A stretch of 7,606 nucleotides of DNA. Source: Acidobacteriaceae bacterium. GTDB taxonomy: Bacteria > Acidobacteriota > Terriglobia > Terriglobales > Acidobacteriaceae. Made by a program: the position numbers and the translations under genes. Location of the stretch: positions 14,890 to 22,495 of the forward strand of contig PLKU01000075.1 in the NCBI GenBank assembly GCA_003140705.1. Reading direction: 5' to 3'. How positions within the stretch are numbered: the stretch's first letter is position 1; every line of letters begins with the position of its first letter. This document shows positions 1-6,916 of the stretch, in pieces. Under the pieces are notes generated by a model. It did not search any database. It saw nothing but the letters and a program-made list of their open reading frames with translations, and was not told where the DNA came from.

Positions 1-174
1 GCCTTGGTGTAGCTTCCGAATTGTCGATCACCTGGCACCGCTGGGGATTCTTGTAGCTCGTCAAGTGAAGTGAAGTTGACCTTGAAGGAGACTATCAATG
101 ATTAGTCGAAGCAAAGTGTCGATCTTTGCCGATCAATTAACTCGATTGCTCCTGGAAGTTATTCGAGCATCGAT

Positions 175-184
175 GGAGGAAACC
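175..184 (+). promoter_or_regulatory. Ribosome binding site deciding the start of the first DUF1566-like gene
   Basis: The sequence ATCGATGGAGGAAACC lies directly before the ATG at 185, with GGAGGA 5 bases upstream of it. The same block, with one base changed, precedes the paralog's ATG at 1681. This conservation across the duplication supports the downstream starts in both genes. The earlier ATG at 98 has its own AAGGAG (85-90), so it cannot be excluded. Confidence 0.6.
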
Positions 185-1513
185 ATGATTCGTACCTTTG
201 CAATCGGAACTTTAGTCGCCGCGCTCACCTTTGCCGGCTCGGCCCGGCTTTCAGCCCAGGATGCGGTTCCAGGCGACTGGCGAGTGTACCTGTTCCAGGA
301 CGGTCAGGAAGTTTATGACGTGGTGAATCGCGTCACCTGGCTTGCGGACGCCAATCTGCCTGCCAAAACACTGCCTGACTTCGAGAATTTCCGATTCGGC
401 CTTCCGTTATGCCCAAACCCCACCATTGAGCCCACAGAACCGTGCGTAAACTTGAGCGGCTCTATGAACTACACGTCCGCGGTGGCATGGGTCCAGGGCA
501 TGAATGCTGCTAACTACCTGGGGCATTCTGACTGGCAAATGCCCACCGCGCCGCTCAAGGATCCTGACTGCTCGGGAACGGGGCCGGCGCCTTATCGCGA
601 AAATTTCGCATTCGGCTGCGATACGGGCGCGTTGGGCTACCTCTACTACACAGGGTTGGGCCTCAAGGCGCCCAATACCGCGGTTCCCATCCCACCCAAC
701 AAGGTGGGGCCTTTCAGGAATCTCCAACCTAATATCTATTGGTCGGGATCGCCCGGTGGTGGCCTGACTTGCACCATTGCCAATTTTGATTTCGCCAGCG
801 GGGCCCAGGGCGGCGGTTGCGGAGGTGATTTCGGGGATGTTCTGCCGATGATAGAAGGCGAGACACTCGGAATGCCGATCCCTAGCGGCAGTGCGCTGTA
901 CGTCAATCCTGGCGGCCAGACGGTCTATGATCCTGAAACGAACATCACCTGGTTGGCGGACGCCAACCTGGCTAAGAGAGAGACCTTTGGCTTGCCACGC
1001 TGCAAGACCGCTCCCGACACGACCCCTTGTGTCGCCCGTGACGGCTCGATGAACTACGAATCCGCGATGGCATGGGTCAATGCGATGAACGCCTACGTGG
1101 ATCCCATCACCAACTTCGTCGGCTACCTGGGCCAGACCAACTGGGCATTGCCATCACTCGATGCGAGCTGCCCTACCTACGGCTGTGGGGGCAACCGCAA
1201 TCCGATGGGAAACCTTTACTACGACCAACTGAACTTCCCCGCGGGCACGCCCGTAGTCGCGGTGCCTGACATTGCAGTTGGCCCGTTCCATCACCTCCTT
1301 CCTTTTCCCTATTGGTCCTGCCTGGCGGACACGATTCAGGAACCCTGCAATACCGCAGGCAATGAACCGTCTGCCAACTCCGAGTGGGGCTTCTCATTTG
1401 GCACTGGCTACCTAGGCACGGAGCGTCTGCCGGCTGATCGTTTTGTTACCGCCTATTTTCGGGGATGCGACCTCCCGGACCAGAAGAAGTGCTCGGTCAC
1501 TCCTTACCAGTAG
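185..1513 (+). CDS. Secreted protein with two DUF1566-like (Lcl C-terminal) domains, copy 1
   Basis: Predicted exported protein of 442 aa. Residues 1-24 form a signal peptide (charged start, hydrophobic core, then LSA before QD as likely cleavage site). Two homologous domains follow, roughly 41-223 and 245-427. Each holds the same ordered blocks: VYD, TWLADANL (51-58, 255-262), SMNY (93-96, 288-291), YLG with a DW/NW (111-117, 314-320), VGPF (174-177, 365-368), a YWS block (185-187, 376-378) and a Phe/Gly-rich segment. These are typical of DUF1566, a family of unknown biochemical role often found on secreted or surface proteins. Many cysteines, including a CPTYGC motif (329-334), suggest disulfides. 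The ATG at 185 was chosen because GGAGGA precedes it by 5 bases and it opens directly on the signal peptide. An in-frame ATG at 98, also with a good ribosome site, would add 29 residues. Its paralog follows 167 bp downstream. Function is unknown. Confidence 0.82.
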   Translation: MIRTFAIGTLVAALTFAGSARLSAQDAVPGDWRVYLFQDGQEVYDVVNRVTWLADANLPAKTLPDFENFRFGLPLCPNPTIEPTEPCVNLSGSMNYTSAVAWVQGMNAANYLGHSDWQMPTAPLKDPDCSGTGPAPYRENFAFGCDTGALGYLYYTGLGLKAPNTAVPIPPNKVGPFRNLQPNIYWSGSPGGGLTCTIANFDFASGAQGGGCGGDFGDVLPMIEGETLGMPIPSGSALYVNPGGQTVYDPETNITWLADANLAKRETFGLPRCKTAPDTTPCVARDGSMNYESAMAWVNAMNAYVDPITNFVGYLGQTNWALPSLDASCPTYGCGGNRNPMGNLYYDQLNFPAGTPVVAVPDIAVGPFHHLLPFPYWSCLADTIQEPCNTAGNEPSANSEWGFSFGTGYLGTERLPADRFVTAYFRGCDLPDQKKCSVTPYQ

Positions 1514-1680
1514 GGTGCAGGGATCGCAAAGTTGTATTGGGGTGGGGCTTGCACACATGGTGCGCACAACAATTCATTCATCTCGCTGTAGGCACAACGA
1601 AGAAACAAGAAGTTAGCGGCGCCCGAATCGGCAAGGTCGATATGGCGCCCTGGCAGTTAAAAAGATCGATGGAGGAAACT
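1514..1680. other. Intergenic spacer between the DUF1566-like paralogs
   Basis: 167 bp without a convincing gene. Its last 18 bases repeat the ribosome-site block found before copy 1; the rest shows only weak likeness to the leader of copy 1. I see no clear terminator stem with a T run and no convincing promoter boxes, so the two genes could be cotranscribed or separately expressed. Confidence 0.4.
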
Positions 1681-2961
1681 ATGAGACGCAACTTCGCAAT
1701 GGGAACTCTTCTCGCCGCGCTCGCCTTCGCCGGCTCGGCCCAGCTTTCAGCCCAGGATGCAGTTCCTCTCGACTGGCAAATATACCTGATCCCGGACGGC
1801 AAGACCGTTTATGACGTGGTCAATCACGTCACCTGGCTCGCGGACGCCAATCTGGCTGCCAACAAAAATTTCCGATTCGGCCTTGAGTTGTGCACGAGCC
1901 CCTTGGAAGCGCCCTGTGTGAACGCCAGCGGCTCCATGAACTACGACTCCGCCACTGCATGGGTCGCGGCTATGAATGCCCAAAACTACCTGGGCCATTC
2001 CAACTGGCAACTCCCCACCACGCCTATGAGGGATCCTGGCTGTGCGGAATTCGGGCCGCTTAAAAATAGCTTTGGGTTCGGTTGCAACGCGAACGCGCTG
2101 GGTTACCTCTACTACAAGGCGCTGGGTTTCAAGGCTCCCAATACTGTCATTCCCATCCCATTCGACAGTGTGGGGCCATTCAGGAACTTCCAGCCCAGTC
2201 TCTATTGGTCCCTTACCCCTGGCGACGGCACGACCGGGAGCCTCGCGGTCTTTTCATTCGCCAGCGGAGCCCAGGGCGGCTCTACCAGGGACGATTTCCT
2301 GGATGTGCTGCCGATGATCCCAGGCAAAATATCCGGAACGCCGCCTTTGGTCGGCACGTGGCTGGAAGTCGATCCCGGCGGGAAGACCACCTATGACCCT
2401 GTCGCAGACGTCACCTGGCTGGCGGATGCCAACCTGGCCGCCAACGAAAAGCTGGGCTTGCCACGCTGCGAGACTCCCACCACGCCAATGTATTGCATCG
2501 CCAAAGACGGCTCGATGGACTACGCTTCGGCCGTTCAATTCATTATCAACATGAACGCTTATGACAATGGCGCCGGCTACCTGGGCCAGACCAACTGGCA
2601 ATTGCCCCCGGTTGACCCGAACTGCCCAACATACAACTGTGACGGCGTGCGCAATCCCATGGGGGAACTGTTCTATGACCAGCTTGGCTTCAGCGCGGGC
2701 AATCCTGTGGTCGAGGCGCCGGACATCCCGGTTGGCCCGTTCCATCATGTCCAGCCCTCCCAATACTGGTCCTGCCTGGCAAACACGATTCAGGACGCCT
2801 GCGAAAGCATAGGCGCAGGTCCGGGGGGGGCTGAGTTCGGCTTCTCATTCGGCGACGGATTCCTGGGCACAACTGGTGCGCCCGCCGATCATCTTGTCAT
2901 GGTTTATTACGTAGGATGCGACCTGCCGGATCAGAAAAAGTGCACCATGGTTCCTTTCTAG
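1681..2961 (+). CDS. Secreted protein with two DUF1566-like (Lcl C-terminal) domains, copy 2
   Basis: Predicted exported protein of 426 aa, a close paralog of the preceding gene along its whole length. The signal peptide (1-24) ends in the same LSA-QD junction. Two DUF1566-like domains lie at about 41-213 and 235-412, with TWLADANL in both (51-58, 245-252), SMNY/SMDY, YLG-NW (103-109, 300-306), VGPF (164-167, 351-354) and YWS (175-177, 362-364). The CPTYNC pair (315-320) and the end CDLPDQKKC match copy 1, so the pair arose by tandem duplication, with an older duplication inside the gene. The start at 1681 has GGAGGA 5 bases upstream; the frame is open further upstream but has no signal peptide there. 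A run of eight G at 2823-2830 (codons 381-384) falls where the two paralogs diverge and is a possible slippage site. Its role is unknown; an outer-surface or periplasmic binding or structural role is a guess. Confidence 0.82.
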   Translation: MRRNFAMGTLLAALAFAGSAQLSAQDAVPLDWQIYLIPDGKTVYDVVNHVTWLADANLAANKNFRFGLELCTSPLEAPCVNASGSMNYDSATAWVAAMNAQNYLGHSNWQLPTTPMRDPGCAEFGPLKNSFGFGCNANALGYLYYKALGFKAPNTVIPIPFDSVGPFRNFQPSLYWSLTPGDGTTGSLAVFSFASGAQGGSTRDDFLDVLPMIPGKISGTPPLVGTWLEVDPGGKTTYDPVADVTWLADANLAANEKLGLPRCETPTTPMYCIAKDGSMDYASAVQFIINMNAYDNGAGYLGQTNWQLPPVDPNCPTYNCDGVRNPMGELFYDQLGFSAGNPVVEAPDIPVGPFHHVQPSQYWSCLANTIQDACESIGAGPGGAEFGFSFGDGFLGTTGAPADHLVMVYYVGCDLPDQKKCTMVPF

Positions 2962-3028
2962 TACGTCGTCGAGATCGCAAATGTGGACCGGCTGGGTAAT
3001 GGGTTTCGGCAGATGACGACGAAGCTAA

Positions 3029-3302
3029 CCTGTCCACACATCCTGGCTGTTCCCGCTCACGGCGGCCCAGAAGGCGCAGTATCAGGATTATCTCGTGGAT
3101 ACGAACGGGAAGCAGGATCTGGGATGGGATCGATTCGCAAGCGGCAGGAGACGTTCAGACGTCGGGCGGTACGCAGACCTCCGGAAACTTGCCGGCGCGG
3201 GACAGCCTGGACCCGATTTTCGAGGAATACGAGCATGGGACCCACTTCGCGGGGAACCGCGCGGTTCCTCTGACGTTTCCTGTGCATCAGCGATATTGCT
3301 GA
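3029..3302 (+). pseudogene. Probable frameshifted fragment of an unrecognised gene
   Basis: From 3029 a frame is open without a good start and reads in part LTAAQKAQYQDYLVDTNG and QDLGWDRFASG. At about 3140-3150 it turns into arginine-rich, low-quality sequence. A second frame then reads well to a TGA at 3300-3302, including SGNLPARDSLDPIFEEYEHG and ending AVPLTFPVHQRYC. Joining the two frames near 3145 gives one natural-looking C-terminal stretch of roughly 90 residues, as expected for a decayed gene with a small insertion or deletion. I do not recognise the family. The judgement rests on residue composition only, so two chance open frames remain possible. Confidence 0.33.
3253..3268. repeat. 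Perfect 16-bp palindrome
   Basis: GGAACCGCGCGGTTCC equals its own reverse complement with no loop; with one mismatched pair it extends two bases further on each side. It lies inside the presumed gene remnant. It could be an operator-like site or a chance product of the coding sequence. It has no T run and is not a terminator. Confidence 0.5.
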
Positions 3303-3636
3303 GGTGTCCACACGTCGGAGAATGACCGTGGTCGGTCTAGAGCCTGGCGTGGCGGGAAGTTCCGAGAGAACCCCTGTGTGACACGTTTGAACATGAAGCG
3401 AAATTCGGAGAAGCGTTGAGCCTTGTTCGGCGGATTGAAGTGGCTTGGGCAGGCTGGAAGCATATGCCCAGATCCTGCTTGGAAGCAGGCATCACGGATT
3501 GGGCGAAGTACTTTTGGCAAGTGAAGAAATCTCTCTTCGGCCACTTGCGCAAGCTATCTTTTCAAATGACCGCCTAAGACGCTCAATATCAATCATGTAG
3601 ATCCCTCCAGAGGCCTCAACTGTCGATATATTGCCT
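3303..3636. other. Gene-poor stretch left of the mobile element
   Basis: No complete gene is supported. The plus frame 3341-3577 is open for 78 codons right after a TAG and ends in TAA. It reads plausibly in places (for example TFEHEAKFGEALSLVRRIEV) but lacks a start near its beginning, so it may be a fragment or chance. Short stems are present: CCTGCTT/AAGCAGG around two bases (3474-3489) and GCAAGTG/CACTTGC (3517-3523 with 3542-3548). Neither is followed by a T run strong enough to call a terminator with confidence. Confidence 0.35.
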
Positions 3637-3651
3637 TAACCGGCCAATGTC
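3637..3651 (+). repeat. Left terminal inverted repeat of the element
   Basis: TAACCGGCCAATGTC. Its first 12 bases are the exact reverse complement of 7586-7597. It lies 17 bp past the stop codon of the distal recombinase. Just outside it, ATATTG (3628-3633) forms an imperfect inverted pair with CAATGT (3645-3650) around 11 bases. This might be a recombinase core-type site, though that is speculative. Confidence 0.6.
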
Positions 3652-3665
3652 TGCCCATTTTTGCT

Positions 3666-4805
3666 TCAGTTGTTTTGAAGTTTGCGTATTTGGGCGAGGA
3701 TCTTCGTAAGCCGGTTTGCGAGCCGGTGGAGTCGAGTTCGCTTATCACCGTTTGGTACTGAGCGGCGGAACATCTCCAGCGCGTATTGGGAAGCTTGCAA
3801 GGAATCGATGAGCCCGTTTAGGCCTGCACGGAGTTGTGGAGATGAGGATCTGGGCTGCGGAGCCAGGTGCCTTGGTTTGGCGCGAGCCATTTGAAATTCG
3901 CGCTGAAGATCGGTGAGGGCCACATCGACATAGCGCATGGTCATCTCGGGATTGGTGTGGCCGAGTAACTTCATGAGGACCGGGAAGCTGACTCCGGAGC
4001 GAAGCATTTCCGTGGCATAGGTATGTCGACATTGGTGGGGGACGATGCGCGTGGAGAGGCCGAGAGAGTGGCAGACCTGATGCAGGTAATCGCGGAGTTG
4101 CGCAGTGAGCGCTGTTTTGCTTTCTGGACGTGCCAGTAAGCGCCCATCGTGGGGTAATGGATCGAGGGAGCGGAAGAAGCGCAGGCGTTGAACGAGTTCC
4201 GAGACAACGGCATCGACGGGGACCATGCGTTCGGTTTTGAGTTTGCCGAGGGGGACATGAATAGCCCACTGATCAGGGCCAGTGGAACGGAGGCAGTCCG
4301 TGGATAAGTCGACGCACTCTCCGATGCGCATGCCGGTGTGGCGGAGCAGCAGGAAGACGTTTCCGCCCAGATCGTTACGGCGCCGGAACTCCTGCTCCAG
4401 GAGTCGATCCTGCTCTGCGGTGAGTGGTCGTGGCAGGGTGTGTGGCGTTCGCGGTATGTCTTCGCGCCGAATCAGGTGAGCGAGCTCAGGCAGTTTGTTC
4501 GTCCAGGTCAGCTCGTTGAGGATGGTGCGCAGAGCGAAAAGTCGGCCGATGCAGGTTGTGGTCGCCAAAGGTGGAGTCTGTGCACGCAAGTGTGCCATCC
4601 ATCCCAGGATGTGAGGATCGCGGCGCAGTTGCTCGAGGCGAGTAACTTCTGGATGCTCTGCGGCGAGGTAGACAAGGAAGCTACGCACCGTTGCGTCGTA
4701 GCTACGAACGCTTTCTGGACTGAGTGCAGTACAGAGGGAAACGACGGCTCGGTCGAAGATGCCAGTGAGGGGATGTTTAAGCTGAGGGCGGCGCCGACGT
4801 TTCAC
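3666..4805 (-). CDS. Tyrosine recombinase/integrase 2 (distal gene of the element)
   Basis: Tyrosine site-specific recombinase of 379 aa, expected to cut and rejoin DNA through a covalent phosphotyrosine. An N-terminal SAM-like core-binding domain spans about 25-110. The catalytic domain follows with the full set of residues: Arg160 in TGMRIGE, Lys188 or Lys190 in GKLKTER, His257 and Arg260 in HQCRH, His283 in LGHTN and nucleophile Tyr292 in MRYVDV. About 85 further residues, rich in Arg/Lys and ending in a likely helix, extend past the tyrosine; this is longer than XerC/XerD-type enzymes and may serve partner contact or end binding. The GTG at 4805 was chosen because AAGGAG lies 6 bases upstream and it overlaps the previous gene's stop as GTGA. 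A GTG at 4835 would add 10 residues. It is clearly homologous to, but well diverged from, the neighbouring recombinase. Confidence 0.9.
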   Translation of the reverse strand: MKRRRRPQLKHPLTGIFDRAVVSLCTALSPESVRSYDATVRSFLVYLAAEHPEVTRLEQLRRDPHILGWMAHLRAQTPPLATTTCIGRLFALRTILNELTWTNKLPELAHLIRREDIPRTPHTLPRPLTAEQDRLLEQEFRRRNDLGGNVFLLLRHTGMRIGECVDLSTDCLRSTGPDQWAIHVPLGKLKTERMVPVDAVVSELVQRLRFFRSLDPLPHDGRLLARPESKTALTAQLRDYLHQVCHSLGLSTRIVPHQCRHTYATEMLRSGVSFPVLMKLLGHTNPEMTMRYVDVALTDLQREFQMARAKPRHLAPQPRSSSPQLRAGLNGLIDSLQASQYALEMFRRSVPNGDKRTRLHRLANRLTKILAQIRKLQNN

Positions 4806-5848
4806 GGGGCGCTCCTTGCTAACGGGCGGATGCACAGCGCTGCGGCTCGGGCATACTGCAGATAGACGTCCTGCGGTGTGACCTGCACATACTGCATGGT
4901 GGTTTCGATGTTGGTGTGCCCCATCAACTGCATCAGCGCGGGCAGGCTTATGCCGGCACGCACCATATCCGATGCGAAGGTGTGTCTGAACCGGTGCGGG
5001 TTGGCCAGCTGGATGCCGGTGGTTCGGCGATGGTAGCGAAACAGGGAGCGTAGACCCGCGGGCGTCATGCGGACGCCGCGTGCTTGTCCCTTGAGCACGA
5101 CGAACAGTGCGGCGGAGCAGGGATCGGGTCGTTCCATGCGCAGATAGTGATCGATCAGCTGCGTCGTTTCCGGCGCCAGGGGGAGGAAGCGCACCTTGCT
5201 GCCCTTTCCGCGCACGCGCAGCTGACCTTCGGACGGCAACACATCGTCACGGTTCAAGGCCATGACCTCGGCGGAGCGGAGCCCATGCATGAGCATCAGA
5301 CCCACGATGGCCAGGTCGCGAGCGTTGTGAAAACTGGCCCAGAAGCGCGCCACTTCATCGACCGAGAGCGGGACGATGTTGCGCCTGGGTTCCTTCACGC
5401 GCAGTCTGCTGATGTTGAATCTCGGACGGCCCAGGCCCATGGGCCTTCGGCGCAGGAAGGGCTGATGAAACCCGTGCGCCACCTGACAGGGAGCGTCGGG
5501 AAACTCGTTGCGGATGGCGCGATCGGCGCAAGCGACGCGGTCGTTGATAGTGGAGGCAGCAGGCACAGGTTGCCGGCTGCACTGGAAGCGCACGTAATCG
5601 AGCAGGGTTGATTCGGCGAGAGCTGCCTTGGAGATATCGCCGGTGCGATGAACGCTCTCCCACCAGCGCACGAAGTGCAGCAAGTTGTGTGCGTAGCTAT
5701 ACAGGGTCTTGTCTGAAAGACGGCGGACATACTCGCGGTCCAGAAAGCGGTTGATCCAACCGACGCCCTCGACGGTGGACTGTTCGACTACCTGAATCGG
5801 GCTGTGTGCGCCCGAAGGTGTCTTCTGACAGATGACGCGGAACTTCAT
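4802..5848 (-). CDS. Tyrosine recombinase/integrase 1
   Basis: Tyrosine recombinase of 348 aa, a usual length for XerC/XerD-type enzymes. The core-binding domain covers roughly 25-115, starting with VGWINRFLDREY. The catalytic domain is complete: Arg191 in HGLRSAE, Lys215 or Lys218 in RGKGSKVR, His285 and Arg288 in PHRFRHTF, His311 in MGHTN and nucleophile Tyr320 in MQYVQV. Its ATG overlaps the stop of the upstream primase-like gene as ATGA, with GGAGG 10 bases upstream. Its own stop overlaps the next recombinase as GTGA. The coupling implies that both recombinases are made together, consistent with a two-enzyme reaction like XerC/XerD or TnpA/TnpB of Tn554. The substrate sites are inferred to be the inverted repeats at the element ends. 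A plain chromosomal Xer role is unlikely given the context. Confidence 0.9.
   Translation of the reverse strand: MKFRVICQKTPSGAHSPIQVVEQSTVEGVGWINRFLDREYVRRLSDKTLYSYAHNLLHFVRWWESVHRTGDISKAALAESTLLDYVRFQCSRQPVPAASTINDRVACADRAIRNEFPDAPCQVAHGFHQPFLRRRPMGLGRPRFNISRLRVKEPRRNIVPLSVDEVARFWASFHNARDLAIVGLMLMHGLRSAEVMALNRDDVLPSEGQLRVRGKGSKVRFLPLAPETTQLIDHYLRMERPDPCSAALFVVLKGQARGVRMTPAGLRSLFRYHRRTTGIQLANPHRFRHTFASDMVRAGISLPALMQLMGHTNIETTMQYVQVTPQDVYLQYARAAALCIRPLARSAP
4812..4817 (-). promoter_or_regulatory. Ribosome binding site of recombinase 2, inside the end of recombinase 1
   Basis: AAGGAG on the minus strand lies 6 bases before the GTG at 4805. That GTG shares three bases with the TGA of recombinase 1 (GTGA), an arrangement typical of translational coupling. 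This site decides between the GTG at 4805 and the in-frame GTG at 4835, which lacks as good a signal. Confidence 0.65.
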
Positions 5849-6834
5849 GGCAGCGAAGCCTCCACGAGAGACTGGAACTGCCGCGCATCAGCACCCTCGA
5901 CGAAGAATGAGTTGGGATCGTGCCCCTGCGGCAGGAGGACGCGGCGAGCGACGATGCCTCGCGCGCGGAGACGACAGGCCAGCTGCTCGGCTGCCAGCTG
6001 GCCGCTCTGGTTGGCATCGACATCGAAGGTGAGATAGACGGTGCGCTCGCCGTCGCACAGCTGCCGAATCTGATCCGCGTTGAGATGCGTTCCCAGCGAG
6101 CAGGTGACGTTGGGAACGCCCGCCTGCAGCAAGACGGCATAGTCGAACAGGCCTTCGACAAGAATCACCTCGGGGCAGTGCCGGACCTTCTCCCATGCAT
6201 ACAAGCCGCCCTTGGTGCCGGGCAGAAAGCGATGCGCCAAGGCAGCGCCGATGCTGCGGCCGTAGAGGTTGACGATGTGTTCGTCCTGGCGCAGCGGGAA
6301 GACGATGCGCTGAAAAAGGGCGTCGGAGCCGTTCACGTTGAGCAGTCCGAGCTGCTGCAATAGATCGAAGGAATAACCCTGCGCCGTGAGATGACGGCGC
6401 AGACTCCCGCCGGGTGCGTATCCGATCTCGAGTGCCTTGATCAGGGCAGGATCTTGCAGCCCGCGCTTGCTGAGATAGCGCAGGGCCTCGGGGTAACGAT
6501 CGAGCTGCTGCTGATAAAAAGCAGCGGCCTGCTCCAGCACCGCGGCAGAATCGGCTGCAGGACTGGTCTGCGGATCGAGACAGGCGAGGCTCTGGCGGAA
6601 GGACAGATGGCGGGACAACTGGATAAAGCGAATCAGGTCTCCGCCCTGCCCGCAGCCGTGGCAGTAGAAAACATCCTTGCGCGTGTTGACATAGAACGAG
6701 GGCTGGGTCTCCTCGTGCAACGGACAGAGCCCGACGAACTCGAAGCGGCCCACGGGTGAGCCCTTCCAGTTATGCTGCCGCAGATACTCAATCAGCGGCC
6801 GCCGCCGCTTGAGTGCTTCGACGTCTTCGCCCAC
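5845..6834 (-). CDS. Short CHC2 zinc-finger/Toprim primase-like protein
   Basis: DnaG-related protein of 329 aa. The N-terminal CHC2 zinc finger has Cys37-x2-His40 and Cys58-x2-Cys61 (CPLH, CHGC) with the usual aromatic residues between. A middle part resembles the primase catalytic core (RIVFPL at 176-181, LYGRSIG at 190-196). The Toprim fold has Glu227 in VEGLFD, Asp271 and Asp273 in FDVDAN, and a late QGHDPNSF motif (303-310). All metal-binding residues look intact. Cellular DnaG is nearly twice as long; the C-terminal helicase-binding domain is absent, so this protein probably does not dock on DnaB and may prime or act on element DNA only. It starts with GTG at 6834; GGAGG lies 12 bases upstream, rather far. 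It follows the DUF6431-like gene by 82 bp and overlaps recombinase 1 as ATGA. Primase activity is inferred. Confidence 0.88.
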   Translation of the reverse strand: MGEDVEALKRRRPLIEYLRQHNWKGSPVGRFEFVGLCPLHEETQPSFYVNTRKDVFYCHGCGQGGDLIRFIQLSRHLSFRQSLACLDPQTSPAADSAAVLEQAAAFYQQQLDRYPEALRYLSKRGLQDPALIKALEIGYAPGGSLRRHLTAQGYSFDLLQQLGLLNVNGSDALFQRIVFPLRQDEHIVNLYGRSIGAALAHRFLPGTKGGLYAWEKVRHCPEVILVEGLFDYAVLLQAGVPNVTCSLGTHLNADQIRQLCDGERTVYLTFDVDANQSGQLAAEQLACRLRARGIVARRVLLPQGHDPNSFFVEGADARQFQSLVEASLP

Positions 6835-6916
6835 AGCGCTCTTTTGCCTCCGGAGCCAAGCGTAAGCGGGTGACGCTGCTAATCCCAGGCAAGGATGGTG
6901 GGTGAATGGCTTTTTC

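Noticed and set aside
76..104. TTGACC (76-81) as a -35 box for the first gene
   Set aside because: No acceptable -10 box lies 16-18 bases further on (TGATTA is poor), and the segment overlaps a ribosome site.
2964..3020. CGTCGTC/GACGACG pair after the second DUF1566-like gene as a terminator
   Set aside because: The loop is about 43 bases and no T run follows.
3057..3311. Open minus-strand frame of 84 codons opposite the gene remnant
   Set aside because: Its composition is Arg/Pro/Ser-rich with no recognisable motif, and it mirrors the plus-strand frames; treated as a shadow.
3287..3552. Two overlapping minus-strand open frames left of the element
   Set aside because: They overlap each other in different frames, have no motifs or good ribosome sites, and lie opposite a better-looking plus frame.
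5920..6363. Plus-strand open frames opposite the primase-like gene
   Set aside because: They are antisense to a gene with intact CHC2 and Toprim motifs and carry no motif of their own.
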